Source: Polytrichum commune (lineage: Eukaryota; Streptophyta; Polytrichopsida; Polytrichales; Polytrichaceae). From it: a DNA stretch of 64,000 nt. Where the stretch lies: the NCBI GenBank assembly GCA_950295325.1, contig OX485804.1:50654001-50718000 (forward strand). Reading direction: 5' to 3'. The notes under the pieces are model-generated. The model ran no database searches and was not told the origin of the DNA. It saw only the letters and a list, made by a program, of their open reading frames with translations. Made by a program: the position numbers and the translations under genes. This document shows, piece by piece, positions 1 to 12,794 of the stretch. Position 1 is the stretch's first letter. Each line of letters starts with the position of its first letter.

Positions 1-74
1 TTGTCTCTGTGGTAGAGGAGCCCATTCCCTCTCCAAACTTTATCGTTGTCCCTAGCACATTATCATATCACATC

Positions 75-116
<42 letters not shown>

Positions 117-1737
117 ATTCCCTTTGCAAGTTGCTTGTTATGATGCTAAAACGGAGTGAAGGATATTGTGCCCACTTCCATGGTGTTTGGTCATGACTAT
201 TCTTTTGGAACAACACACTAGTGACCAACCTCAACTAGGAGAGAGAAAATGTTGAAAGCAGTATATACTTGATGTTATTAATGATAGGTGTTGATGCAAG
301 ACAGCTACTCCAGCGTACAATGCAAGTTCCGCATGCAATTTCTAATCTCGACCAACCCTCAAAATCGAGCTATGAGAAAAAGAATGGTCACATGGCTATT
401 GTGGGACTTGAATTACTACACCAAGTGTGTGGTTTAAGGGCCAATAGTATCACACTAATTTTAAAAAGAACAAGATGTTATTCTGTTGTGGCAACCAATG
501 ATCGGGGAGAACCGGCAGTTAGTTACAAATGAACCGGTTGAGTTTGAGAAATAACCAGTTGAAGTTCAAGATTGTAGGAAAATTACTGATCATTTTAGAG
601 GAATTCATAGAATATACCCCAATTTAATAAAGGAAAACCGGAGGATGTGAACATGTAACCGGTTGGACTTGCAAACACTAGGATCTCAACCGATCATGTT
701 CAAAAACCCTTTCAATCACTGGTGGCAACCATTGGCATAGACTGAATTTGCACTAGCTGCAGCATCTCATGGTTATATTCTCGGGACCCACATCAACGAA
801 CAACGAACAACGAACAAACGCATACTGCTTAATAATGTTATGCGTGAAGCCATCATCTTGACTATGGAACCTTGAACACTTATAGTTTCACCTTGGCAAT
901 GAGCGGGCGACCTAGTAATTAGTGCTCCAATGATGGGGGCAAAGTGCGTGGGAAAACATGGTATAAGACTCGACCCAGGAAACATTTAAGGGAATAGGGG
1001 CAGGCCTTTAAAGGGGCTGATCCTGGGAGAGACTGTGTGTGGGGCTACTAAATGGGGCGGGCATGATGGTATTTACTGTTGCTTGTCAAAGGCCGGCCGT
1101 AGAACTGCTGAGCTTTGAAGCGCTTAAACGCCCCCTCCCAATGAGGGCCACATGAGGAGGCCACTACTACTAGTCACAAGGAAAGTCCTGCTATAGCAGC
1201 CAATTGTACCCCCACCCATCATCTAATTGCATAGGTAACCTGCTTCGCATGACTCAATGATCAGACCGAACGCGCAGGCCAATTAAAAGGAGAGAGAGAG
1301 AAAAGAAAAAGAAAAAACGTCGTTGATAAACAAAGGGGCTTGGGCCCATTTGTGACCCGATAACTACATAGGTTACCCGTCACCACTGTCACAGGTGTAA
1401 TGAAGGCTCATGTGCTCAATCAAGATTAGGGGTATTAGGTATATATCTTGGTTGCCAAAAACATGTGGATTGTATTATAGGCGCCGTGATACCAATACAG
1501 TTTCCTACACTCACTAGTAGAAACTACAGTCCCAAATCATAAACACGGTTCCAAACGTTTGTTTTGTTGCATTGACATGCCCGTTCTAGATTGGCCTTGT
1601 GAGATTTGCAAGGATGTTATGTCTAACCGTGTTGTGTGGGACCATGTTTTCTACTACATTGTATATTTGATTTGGTGTGGCATCGAAGTCGATGTGCCAT
1701 GATAGAGAGTAAAGTGGTCTCCATAGCTCAAGTTCTT
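1..1737. other. Intergenic, no gene seen
   Basis: No reading frame here resembles a known protein; all are short and without family motifs. An alternating AT run followed by a GT run lies at 75-116. At 770-844 there is a single arm, in reverse orientation, of the foldback element seen complete at 26631-26760. The rest is unrecognised. Confidence 0.6.
75..116. repeat. Compound (AT)n(GT)n microsatellite
   Basis: Uninterrupted AT dinucleotides pass directly into GT dinucleotides. Read by eye, it is an ordinary plant microsatellite likely to vary in length. Confidence 0.9.
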
Positions 1738-1860
1738 GTAGCAGCAAGTGTGTCCCATGCCAACTCCTTGGTTGGAACCCGTGATTGCAAGGTCCCTTTA
1801 TTGGGTTGATGATGATGAATAGTGTGGGACCATAATCAATCAGACGTTTAGTGTAATTAC
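1738..1860. repeat. Dispersed repeat, copy 1 (second at 38589-38707)
   Basis: About 120 bp match 38589-38707 in the same orientation with many substitutions. Shared blocks include the stretch ending in GATTGCAAGGTC or ATTGCAAGGTC and the later GATGAATAGT block. The 38.6 kb copy ends in TAGTGTAGTGGTAAG, which looks like a tRNA A-box, so a tRNA-derived SINE fragment is possible. No poly-A tail or target-site duplication was identified. Confidence 0.5.
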
Positions 1861-1921
1861 TACAAGCAATATGAGTCATGGGTCATCGACCCACATCACT
1901 GGAAAATTGTCCTACGTCACT

Positions 1922-1970
1922 GGAAGAACTATGCAAATCTACCACAGTGGTAGATTTGCATAGTTCTTCC
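1922..1970. repeat. Perfect 24-bp palindrome, 1-nt spacer
   Basis: The arms are exact reverse complements around one A. Weaker complementarity continues outward through GTCACTGG and CCGGTGAC. A degraded relative lies near 27835-27890, with the same order of GCAAATCTA, central TGTGGTAG and TTCTTTCAACG. Two copies of one palindrome suggest a small foldback transposon core. Confidence 0.85.
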
Positions 1971-4258
1971 GGTGACATACGACGCTTGGCGAGGACTCAT
2001 ATGCATGTTGGTCAAAGAGCAATCCAAACATGTTAGGCCTTAATACATGAGGAGGAGGAGGAGGAAAAAGGAAGGCATGCATCATGTTGGTTACAATCTT
2101 ATACGAACGAAGTTGTAATGACCTACACCCCCTCCCTTAGTAGAAAAATGGCGATGGGTCCTAAGCTTGGTTTGCAACAGCTGCCGTTTGGAGCATTTAA
2201 GGAAGTAAGCAGAGTGCATTGGACTGAAAGGCTCGATTTGTATCTCCCGAGCTGCAGTTACTTCCAATGGAGCATGGAGGACATGAGAGTACTAGGAGCG
2301 CAATCCACTATTTCATAAGGAGCCAGGTCAATGACCAGGGGGGGAGTAGTACTGGAGGGCTCCCACACATGTGAATATATAATTGGATCACTCTCCCCAC
2401 TGCTAATTAATTGTTATTCCTCCCTCCAGGAATAAGGGTAGAGAGAGAGAGAGAGCATTTCTAAATAAACTAAGAGTACTTTATAAGGTAAGGTGGGTTG
2501 TATTGGCAACTTTCAAGGTTAACCTGGCATGACTTCGAACTCATGTACCTCTATATACAAATATAAGCATCATTAATGATCATGTTTAAATAAGTACACA
2601 CACATGATATTCTCTCACCGCATACAGGTTTTAGTAAGGCATCATCTTCCTCATCCACAATCCGGGACAAATTCCATCCCACTTGGTGTAAGGCCACACT
2701 GGAAACAGTTCGCCCAGGGAAGTAGTGTGGCATGGATCCCCAGTTTAGCAGCTCCTGCAGTCTGTTTTTAACGTTGAACAGAATCTTGTATATACTTTTG
2801 TCGCCAGAATGACTGGGCTTCCTGGACGGCAGATGTACAAACATAGACACAGCCACTTACCTCAACCACTTTGTGGTGAATTTAGCCACCACACCTGCCC
2901 ACATGGACTCACAATATAGGAGAGGAACTCCAATACAATCACATCCAGTCACTTCCAGTCGGAAAGGAAGTCAAGCATATGCTAAGTTCTCAGTAGCCTA
3001 GTAGGGAGTCCAGAATCAGATACTACTACTATATGCTGCCTCCACGAGATTCAAAGGCCAATAGCGGGTAGGCATACCTATATAAGTAGTGGTGAAAATG
3101 ACCCCCTACAGGAGTATATACTGTGTCAGAGGGGTAATAAGTACAGCTATAGCTAGTGGGGGATGGAGCCGAGAGAGAGAGATTTATAATAGTAGCTCAT
3201 AACTTGATGGGTCATTCTTCATATTATTATATTTTATTGTTACTGTTATTACCATCTAGCACTGGGTTGAAACCGTCAATGCCTAATCCTCGCCAAGGAT
3301 TCGCCTTGGGTTCAGGTTTCCCAGGTCGTGGTGGTGCGGCAACATTAGATTTAGGTTGTGGTTGGGTGTTTTTTTTAAGTATGGAGCTCCACATACTCGC
3401 ATGTACAACGACCAGTTCGTATGGACTGTCGATTTAGCATTTTGATGAGAATCTGCTTGGCTGTATTCATGTTTCTTGAGATTTGTGTCAGGGTGATAGC
3501 AAATTAGGGTATGGCAAGGGATGGGAAGAGAGTGTTTTCCGGGGAAAAGGGTCAGGTTTGGCAAATTGACGATGTCGATTGAGTCGATTCAGCCTTCGAT
3601 AGAGAGGATTTTACTCTGGGCGATTAGGTGTGATTGACCACTAGGGTACATGCGTACAGGGTAATTCCCAGAGATTATCGAATTAGGTTTCTCCCGAGGA
3701 ATTAATTGCATGGGAAATTCGTGTCGGAGATTTGGAGCAGGACGCATTTGAGTGATGCAAGGACAGGTACAACACTATTAGCTGTTGACTGCTCTCGTAG
3801 TTGGAGACCTCCGAGGGCACCAAGTGAATAGACAGAATACTTGACCGAAGCAACACAGGGAGGAAAATAGGGTTTGGAAAAAGATGATGTTGCAAAGTGA
3901 TTCAGAGCCAGACCTAACTACTTGACTGTCCACAAGAGATAAAGAATTATGATGAATGATGAATTGATGGCGATGATTGATTCACAGGCAATAACCTTGA
4001 TACTTCTTATAATTGATACTCTTGTCAAATTGTTTCCTAGAACATCATTAAGACGGAGTGCTTTACCAGATGACAGACTGCGGCTTCAACTACCTTCTAA
4101 GGGGAACCGACTAGTGCCTCCTAAATTCTTCTCTGCAGACTCGTCTCAATGTTGTAGTTGGGATGGGTGGTGTTGGTGATGGGGTTGGGGTTGGAATTGC
4201 AATAAGATAATCAAGAGTTTCAAAATGTGCGCAGGCGTCTTTATGCCTTGCTGCCATG
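1971..4258. other. Intergenic / 3' flank of the cyclin gene
   Basis: Short frames occur on both strands but none has a recognisable domain or splice-linked neighbour. A GA microsatellite is near 2440-2455. The last few hundred bases before 4259 should hold the 3' untranslated region of the minus-strand cyclin gene; I could not place its poly(A) site. Confidence 0.55.
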
Positions 4259-6382
4259 CTATAGGCGTGTTGTTGTTGCTGTTGTATGCACAACAGTAGT
4301 AGTGGTGATGCTACTGACAACACAATGCTGCTCATCAAGCTTCCTCCGCTTCAGGGAGGATGAAGGAGGAGCCAAGCACACTCCGGGACTGGACTCGCGA
4401 GATGATCCCATGGTACTTTCACTGGCACAGCTACTCAAAGTTGCAGCCTCTAGTACACCAACAGGGCTCTGGGGTTCCGATGAGCACCGAAAAACCTTCC
4501 TCTTGGATGGCAGGCACCAGTATGGATCCAGCAGAAGCTCCTGCGCATCGTGGTAACAATCCTTCACGGCATCCTGCAATCCCATCATGTCGACCATGAG
4601 AACCCTAATGACATCATATCATCTAAGCCATCAGGGCTCAGAAGCCCTAATAACGAAATGGACTCAACTAGAGCGAATGGATGATATCGTATCGGGGTTA
4701 TATATGCTCACCACGTCAACCGACAGATCGCCGAAAACTCGCAACAGGTCACCAGCTTGTAATGCTGTAACCTCCTCAAGAGAGCAAATAGTGGCTGCAG
4801 CCGCGATGACCGATGGTCGATAAACAAGAAACGATGTATCTGCAATGTATGACACGAAGTTCTCCCATTATGACCTAAATTTTCGATGGAGGAAGATTTG
4901 AGCAATTGATGGCAGTTTGGGACAAAATAGGGCATTCTGGATGCTTACCATTCATAGTGCCCAGAATGATCTCACTAACTCGGGACAGCAGTGCCCGGAG
5001 CAGTAGGTTGCTGATACCGAGCTTGTGGAAAAAATAATCAATGTATGAGAATGGGGTAACTGAGCTCATTCGCCACCCCAGCGTGGACAATACAAGAAGC
5101 TCCATTCTTTGAATTGTGTGGGCCTCGAAAATGTGTTCAACCTCTTCAACCTGCAATCGTGGGTACAGGGATGGGAGGGATGAGAAGGAAGTTTTTGAAG
5201 GAAATGATAGGAAACCTTCATCATCGTTATTATTATAGGTAGGCATAGCGATCTTTCGTTTGACGAGAGAAGGGACCAACCTGTAGGTCGAGGAGAATCG
5301 GGACCTCAGACTCTTCCATTTTCGCAGCTAGAGATATACATGCCACTGACAGAAGCTGGAGCATCCAAGCCTTTCCTTGCTGCAAGCCAAGCAAGAAAGT
5401 AACACCATCGAAATCAATCAATCGACTGATCTAAGCCTCGATTGCCGGCTTCCGAACAACATATCGCAATTTAATAATAATTCAATAATTCGATCAATTG
5501 ATTGGTTGATTTCGCCAAGACTGGCCGACTTACCGGCAGATGATGGCGAGACATAAACCGATCCATGTAATTTACAGAAAGGGCGACAGTCAGGGGGCTG
5601 AAATTGTAATACGCCTGCACCTGGCAAACCAACCCCAAGGATGTGAGATCCTGCTTCGATGATCCATCCTGGCATTGCACAATGTGCCCACACCCTGCAA
5701 ATGCTACTGCTCGCATCCAAAACACATCCCTCTACACCAGCATTGTCCTACAGCATCATCATCCATTTCTTACAGGAAACAGCCAGCCACCACCATAGGT
5801 TGACCAACTCACTCTACACCCCGACTAAAGTTGACCAAACAGAATCGAACCAATAGCACCCGTAGTAGCTTGAGCACGTGGATGATTGCTGAAGTCAAAT
5901 TCTAGAAGCAGAAAGAAGAAGCCATCTAACAAGATGATGTGTTCTTCTCCATGGGGGAGATAAGTTAAACTTAGAGACACCATGTGGAAGATAAGGAAAC
6001 ATCATCAAAAGGGTTTGGACACGAGGCGGAGCATCATCATCGAGGAAACATCAAAGATGATGGCGGGCTCCACCTTCAGCATCCAGCGGATAGCGTTCTG
6101 ACGAGCTCCAGCATTAAGGCTTCGGGCATGATATCTGCCCAGGTAGTCTTCTTCCGGCATGGAGTGAGCCTCCTTCTGCAAGAGGGTGGATATGGCCTCC
6201 TCATCTTCAACTGGGAAATCCAGGAACACCGTCGCGGTAGTAGTGGCAGTGGAAGAAGAGTGGAACTGATCATTCACCACCTGTAGTGCGCAATCGGTAC
6301 CCTCATTCTCGTCATCCCACCCGCTTCCACTCACATCCTCGGCACAATACAGGCTCGCAATGCAGTCAATGCTGGGTGCCAT
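4259..6382 (-). CDS. D-type cyclin, CYCD2/CYCD4 class, six exons
   Basis: G1 cyclin. The family pairs with a CDKA kinase in the nucleus and drives retinoblastoma-related protein phosphorylation at G1/S. Deduced exons, minus strand: 6382-6074, 5620-5534, 5379-5281, 5150-4949, 4839-4712, 4573-4259, giving 379 residues against about 360 usual for CYCD2. All five introns are GT...AG and each join restores conserved text, for example WMLK/VQAYYNF, RHHLP/QGKAW and DLQ/VEEV. The Rb-binding motif LxCxE is LYCAE at residues 11-15. The cyclin box runs from about residue 85 through ACISLAAKMEE (exon 3) and HTIQRMELLVLSTLGW (exon 4). The C-terminal fold contains VYRPSVIAAAA. Exon 6 carries the class hallmark SPVGVLEAATLS and a basic KRRKL. 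The start is the ATG at 6382, since LYCAE must lie near the N terminus. The tail is odd: CAA/ACA-type repeats in the DNA encode a Thr/Val-rich run before the stop. CYCD2 versus CYCD4 is unresolved. Confidence 0.93.
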
Positions 6383-6900
6383 CCTCAAGGAGGCCTGCCC
6401 TCCGAAAACTCCCCCTCCACTTCATGCGTGGCACACTCCCCCTCTCACCATCATCAATAATAATAAATTATTTACATCAACGTCCTCAATCCCAAACACA
6501 GGAAAGTAATCTCACACAACACCGCCACCGCCACCACCACCACCACACCCCTTCTTCTCCTATGTCTGTTTCATGTAACCAAATCTTTCCCCTAGGCAAA
6601 GATGATGCTGCCGTCCAAGTTTTGATTGATGGTGTTTCCCCAATACTCTCAACTCACTCACTCAGTTAGGTAGTCCCTCTTCTTCCAACCCTCTCCCCTC
6701 CTGGAGTGGTTCCTGCACCAAAGAGAGTGGGGTTTGATGCTACGGTGATGTTGCAGACACAAGTAGAGGTGGAATTGGAGGGGGAGGGAGAGGGAGAGGA
6801 AGAAGAGGAGAGGAAGAGGAAGAGTGCATGGATTCAGAGAGCGCCGATCATAGACAGAGTGGCCATACAGATATTTAGGGAAGCGCGGCCAAAATAGCGA
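6383..6900. promoter_or_regulatory. Cyclin gene 5' flank / probable 5' UTR
   Basis: This lies directly upstream of the cyclin ATG. In gene orientation it has a GGT-rich run (plus strand CCACCA repeats near 6520-6548) and a purine/pyrimidine-biased stretch near 6775-6830. No clear TATA box could be assigned. Calling it promoter plus leader is inference from position. Confidence 0.4.
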
Positions 6901-6904
6901 GGGA

Positions 6905-7075
6905 GAAGGCGAGAGTGGCCGGCCGGGTGCCCGGGCCCGTGCTGGCCCCACCCGCTCCGGGCAGCTCGCGCGGGCAGGCCCGCCCCGTCAGACTCCCGCG
7001 CCCGGGCCACACCGGGTGCCCGGGCTCCAGCACGGGCGGTCCAGCCCGGCCGCGCTAGTTTGGCGCGCTTTTGGA
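6905..7075. promoter_or_regulatory. GC-rich CpG block with inverted repeats
   Basis: The GC content here is far above the surrounding AT-rich DNA. GGGTGCCCGGG occurs twice in direct orientation (near 6926 and 7013), while CGTGCTGG is matched in reverse by CCAGCACG, so the block can fold. It lies 520-690 bp upstream of the cyclin ATG. It could be a promoter-proximal CpG island or the GC-rich terminus of a transposon. Confidence 0.5.
7059..7066. promoter_or_regulatory. E2F-like site TTTGGCGC
   Basis: It matches the E2F consensus TTTSSCGC exactly and lies 677 bp upstream of the cyclin ATG, at the edge of the GC-rich block. E2F control of G1/S genes is established, but a single 8-bp match in GC-rich sequence may be chance. 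Confidence 0.3.
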
Positions 7076-7438
7076 GGGGGCCGCTAGCTTGGGGAAAGCG
7101 AAAGCGGGATAAGGTGGGCCAGCCCGCTCCCTTTACCCCTGGTTGGAACTGCCATGCTATAGCCCCCCTCTATACGGGCCGGGCTGGCATCGGGGCTGGG
7201 TTGGGTTGGGGTTGGGTTGGGTTGGGTACGACGGTAACCCCACCAGCTACCCCGGTTAACTCTTAACCCACCTGAAACTTGAACTTCCCGCTTGGACGAG
7301 AGCTAGGCTACACCCAGATGGCTACATAGCTAACTAACCGTGGCTAGAGTTGAGGCCTGAAGGGGGACCATTCATACAGTGGCCAGCCTTTATGTCTCAC
7401 GCTTGGGGGCCATTATGGCCCATAAGCAAGGCCCTCCC

Positions 7439-7442
<4 letters not shown>

Positions 7443-7483
<41 letters not shown>

Positions 7484-7521
7484 TAACCCTGCCTGGCCTG
7501 CAACCCAACCCCAACCCTTTA

Positions 7522-7573
<52 letters not shown>

Positions 7574-7597
7574 CCCCCCCCTCTCTCTCTCTCTCTC
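7443..7597. repeat. Long (CT)n tracts
   Basis: Two CT runs at 7443-7479 and 7525-7597, the second broken by a C11 run. On the cyclin strand they are GA repeats about 1.1 kb upstream of the ATG, where GAGA-type factors could bind; that is only positional. The Ser/Leu and Arg/Glu frames across them are artefacts of the repeat. Confidence 0.9.
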
Positions 7598-7599
7598 TT

Positions 7600-10500
7600 T
7601 ATTGCCTGGTGTCACGCCGTGCGATGGCCTCTTTACCATGACTACCACTTTTTACCAGTCCGTTTTCTCTCGCGTTCCCATCCGTCTGCATCATGTCATC
7701 TTTCTGCTCTGTTTGTCACTTTCTTTCAGGAGGCTTCTCTTTCATGGCACTTACCAAGGGCCGTGTAAAAACCACTTATTGCCCATATCATTTATTTCAA
7801 ACTAAGTTGGGCTTAGAGACCCCGAACTATTTCTAGCGAGTTTCATTTGGGATGGATGGATGGACCACAAACTTGGCAGGGATCATGTGTTGTGTGGGCA
7901 GTTGTCATATTCACATTCTTTTTGCTAAGGCTGTCATTTCGTGTCAAAGAAGATGTTACATGATTTTGGATTTATAGACCCCAAATTAGTCTAGTGGGTT
8001 ATATTTTGGGTTGACTCAACCCCAAGCTAATAGGGGTCGTGGTGTACTGTGGACGTGTTTTATTTCCCAACTCTTTTTTCCACTACGGTCGCCCATTTCT
8101 TTACCGAGGAGGGTGTTGTAGGTTCTATCATGTGACCCCTAAGTTTGACTTATTCGATATACTTCTGATGTTTACCCGGACATTATCTTCGGTCACCTAG
8201 ATGCAATACAAACATGTGCATCGAGTCGTGTGCCCCTCGGTTCTTACTAGGAATATTAGTTTCTACCTCACAAGCTCAAGGTTATGCTCTATCATGTGCA
8301 CCTTGCATATACGTGGACCCCATCCTCCAACCAAAATAGCACCAAATAGGTGGGGGTGCACATGCAATTAGTAGAGAAGTTTCCTAGATCTTTAAAAAAT
8401 GTGATTGTTAAATAACCAAAAGGCAAACTGATGTGTCTAGCATAGAGTATAGTTAGCTAAGTCTATATAGCCTTGGCTTTGGTGCCCCACCCCCCCCCCT
8501 CCTTTTTCTAGTCGTTGCCCATCTTTGCCTTGCCGTTGGTGCCTCGCCAAATTGGGGCCCCGGTATGTACTCCTGTATGTGGATCTGTATATACGCCGTA
8601 TGTACCCTCCCCTTTCCCATGCAAGGGAGATTCGGGGGGGCTGTATTCCCCACTGTATTCCACCTCAGCGACCCACTACACGAGCTACATCCCTGAGAGT
8701 GGTGAGAGGTAGGTAGATAGGCGAGGTAGGTAGGTAGGTACGAAGCTTTTGGTGGGTCACTAACTATTGAAGTGGTACCTACCAATGTTGGGGCTAGAGC
8801 CTCATGGTGTCTATGTAAAGCTCGTTTGTTGGGAAGCTAGGGTTCCCGTGGTGCCTACATGAACTCGTCACTTGGGAGGCTAAGGATTTTGTGGGGTCTA
8901 AGTAAATCCATCCGTTAGGAAGGTGGAAATGCACTAAATTATTAAATGTTCTTTTTTTTTAAAGAAAAATTGTAGATCGTTAGAGTTTGGAAATGACATT
9001 AGAGATCCCAAATTAGTTTGGTAGGATGCGCAGTTGTCGGTCCTTGACCTACAAATAACTTGTTTAGTGCTATACATAGACAATCTGCACTGCAAGCCCC
9101 GGAGGAAAAAAGTGAAAATGTAAAGACCACTTATATGGTGTCAAGTTCCATGTTTTCAAACGATTTGATGTTGAGAATGGCTTCCTCGGTTCCAAATTTA
9201 GTTTAGGTTGGACTGATGCAACCCTCGACCCTACATGGGATTCGTTTCTACCGAGAATCCTTTCATCCATGATGAATGAAGTTTACCCATTTCCATCGAC
9301 ACCACAAAAGTCCTAACGGTTTGGTGTTAAGGTGAATGCACACCTTCAATGCGCGACAATACTATTGGCATCAAAAAACTTACCCAACCTGTAGCGGAAC
9401 CACCCATTATTGATATTGTTCGTAGATAGAACATGACCAAAAAAAAGTCTATTTATATCAGAGTTATTGTTTTGGGTCAACACCATCCCTCTACCATGTT
9501 GATAAGTAGGGGTAAATTCACGCAACTACAAGGGAGGTTTTGGGCATTGTTTAAGAACCCAAATAATGGGTATCATAATCAATAAACAAAATGTCTCAAA
9601 TTCTTTGTAGCACCCGACCAGTATCAAGAGGCCGGTACCTAAGGGTGCCCCGTGTGGAAGAAGGCTTTCGGAATAACAATGCAAGTGTGGTCTTATTACC
9701 CCGCTCATCATGCTCAAGGGAGGCAATTAGGGTACTCGCTCTCATGTGGAGGGGGGATGACACCAACCGCCGGAGGAGGTTGTGGGGTTGTGGGTTAGGT
9801 TAAGTGAAGTGAAGTAGCTTGAGTGGTGCCTTGTACCCGGGGGCAATCGGTTTGTAAGCATGTGATTAAGTTAGTGGGGGTAATTAGGCGAGGTTGTCAC
9901 CGAAATCGATGTAGTACTCTTACCACTTTCAGCACACAAATAGTTAGATTTGCTTGAGTGAAAGAGGGGTTTGTGGGGGGGGTGACACGTGTCGCGTAGT
10001 GGTTGGTTGGGACATGCTTGAAACTCGTCGTGGTGTGAAGAGAGATACAACCTCAGCAAACAAAGTGCATAATATTACTCACCGTTAGGGTGATGCACTA
10101 TGGGGTTAGGAAATTTTTCTGGGTATAATGTAATGTCCCTTTTATGTAGGAGATCTTTGAGGAAATGAATTGTTCTTAGCATGAGTGTTGTTCATTGTGT
10201 TAGTGCAAGGGTTATGGGTAGCAATATTGTGTGTTTGCACTAGAAAGGTATTAAAACAATAATCGGTTTTGTTAGTAGGTGACTATGTGGATGCACGTAC
10301 TGTTTGAATACTCGAGCCACTGTACAACCGATTCTTGTTGACCAAGGATTTGTGGCAACCCTTTTTAGGAAAAATGTTTGAATGTTGATAGCTTCCTATA
10401 GCTCAATCTTACCCTTTGTTAAACACGTGTCATGTCCAAATTAGCATCATCGACCTTGGAGCAATATCTCAATGATATTGAATCGGAATGAATAAACCAA

Positions 10501-11334
10501 AAACTTTTGCATGTAAGTTTAATATACCGGACCTCCTAACATGTTTGCCACGAATGATAAGCCATTCTTTTGGCATGCATGTTTGGATCGACTTCAAAGG
10601 CCTTGATCGCATAATCAATGATCAAACCTTAAGTGTTTTAGAGGTCCATTATGGCCACCAAGGCGTCGTACAATGGTAATTCAAATATTTTATTGTTGTT
10701 TTAGTTGACAATGTCAAAAGTGACACCTTTCCTTATTAACAAGTTGAATAACATTGTTTGAAGCATACTCATGCCATGACATCAATAAGCGCACTTGAAC
10801 GCCAAGTATCATGAAGTGGAACCGATAATGTTCAAAGTTGTTGATCATTGGTGTAACCTCGCATACGCCTTAAACCCAATTTAGAAATTGAATCTGCCAC
10901 AAAACCACCTATAACTCCCATTGCTCTACACTATTAATCAGCACTTTTCACTTTCACCTCACTTAGTAGGTGATTAACTCTCACTTAGTGCACGTAATTA
11001 AGTCACGGGGTGTTTAATTTCTTAATGTGCCCAATATATACACCCTACTCCGGTTAGAGAACGGATTTGTAAGAAGGTAATCATGTTAGTGCAGGTCAAT
11101 GTACTCTGATCGACAGTGGCTGTGCCTGGGTAAAATAATCAGCCCGTAAGTACTCTGGCAAGCAAGCTTAGTGTGGGTAAATCGCCTCTATAAGTGGACA
11201 TAATTAGGGATTAATTAGTGCATGTCATAAGTTTACAGCAAGGAGTTTTTACTGCACATGTAAGAGCTTGGATCAGTTGGGAATCATTTAATCTGTTTCT
11301 GCACAAGCGTATATGACTCCACTCATTGTCCCAA
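7600..11334. other. Intergenic, decayed repeats, no gene seen
   Basis: No frame has a recognisable domain. Fragments near 8795-8945 share GTCTAAGTAAA and ATCCATCCGTTAGGAAGGTG with the terminal arms of the element at 18345-18766, so they are probably broken copies. A GGTTGGG run lies just before at 7196-7230. A G-rich tract is near 9976. Confidence 0.5.
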
Positions 11335-11690
11335 TTAATTAGTGCCCATGGTACTAATCCCCGAACCACACACTCTTTTGCCTAGTCTCATCTAAATTAG
11401 TGAGGGTTGAATTACTTCATTGAGTGATACTAAATTCACGAATACATGCTCGTTTATCATACATTTCAAGAAAACGAGTGTGTGTTCTTACAAGGTGTTC
11501 GCAGAGTGACAAATTTCATTTGTATGCAAAAGCAAATAATGTCAGTATTTTCAACCAATAATGCCAAGATGAACGATGCTTACTATACATTCTGCTGACA
11601 TTCATTTCATAACATCGACAATTTTGATACCACCTTCACTAATTTGCCACGGTCACTACTAGCCCTCCCTCCCTCACTAACTGGGACAAT
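11335..11690. mobile_element. MITE-like element, copy A
   Basis: About 355 bp begin ATTGTCCCAATTAATTAGTG and end in the inverted counterpart CTAACTGGGACAAT. The interior aligns along its whole length with 13869-14210 at lower identity. No coding capacity. Short terminal inverted repeats, small size and two full-length copies point to a non-autonomous DNA transposon; the superfamily is undetermined. Confidence 0.6.
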
Positions 11691-11759
11691 CAAGTGCACT
11701 TCTTCTTACCTAGTAACTTAGCACATGTAACTAAAACATGTTATAGTCACGTACACTAT

Positions 11760-12375
11760 CTAAAACTACGCAATGCAATAACTTCTTACTCGCAAAAGTT
11801 GGATAGGTTGTTCAAACATTACAAAACATAAACGACTTTGCTTGGTAAAATTTACACGTCCTCGATAAAGGGTTATCGCACGGTGTAACTCCGAATAGTA
11901 AGTGATACTAAATACCCTAAATTGGTTCACAAGTAGTTGATTAGGTTGCATGAGTGTTGCATGTAAGTGAAAGGGCCGGAGTTAAGTTATAAGTGGGGTG
12001 AATTAAGTTAGAGGGGAGTGTGGGATCCGTGGGCAGTGGAGTGTTAAGTTAAAGTGTCAGCTTGGTGTTAAGGGCCCAATGCAGATTCACTGGCTTGATT
12101 AATAAATGGGACCAAGGACCACCAGGGTAACTTAACTTATTTGGCATTGGAGCTTTGAAGAGATCACCCCCTAGCTTACTACACTGATCGCCCCAATTAC
12201 TGCTCGTTACTATTCAGAGTTACACAGTGTAATAACGTCTTGTTCGTGAGTTCCGTTTTTAGTAAAGAAAGTTCAATAGGTTGTTCGTACATTGTAGAGC
12301 ATAGTAAATGACTTTGCTTGGTAAAACATTACGTTCTCGTTAAACGATCATAGCACTGCGTAACTCCAGATAGTA
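11760..12375. repeat. Two internal fragments of the TAGTGTCACTTACTAT MITE family
   Basis: Segments 11762-11920 and 12225-12375 share GGTTGTTC, ACTTTGCTTGGTAAAA and a GTAACTCC block in the same order. That order also occurs in the complete element at 62094-62332 and in 12800-13120. They look like old degraded copies. Confidence 0.5.
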
Positions 12376-12794
12376 GTAACACATGCACTCGCTGGGATAA
12401 CTAGTGCAAACCTTGGACAACTGACCAACTTCTTCACCTGTTAGTTAACTAGTTGTTTTTCGTAACTATAGTTGTTCGCGTGTCAAAAAGCGTAGTTAAC
12501 TATAGTTATGTATAGTTAACTATGGGTTTCTGTTGTAGTGTTGTAGTGTCACTAGTGTGTTATTTGTGTTGGTGTGCGTGCACGTTGTTCTGGAGCCCAA
12601 CACTACAAGTGATTGTGTAAAGGTGTTTCTTGATGATCTTATGTGGCTTAAGCATATTAAAGATCCTCGACTAAAGCAGATCAAGAGGCAATTTTCTTTA
12701 GTTTTTTCTAGTTAACTATAATTGTTCTTGAATCCAGTCTTAGACTTTGGCAGTTGTCCAAGGTCTAGACTAGTGTACACTAGATATTGTTGTA

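Noticed and set aside
7196-7230. GGTTGGG run resembling telomere repeat
   Set aside because: The plant telomere unit is TTTAGGG; this is a short impure G-rich run.
7350-7805. Long Ser/Leu frame and its Arg/Glu antisense
   Set aside because: Both are translations of the CT microsatellites at 7443-7597 and contain no non-repetitive domain.
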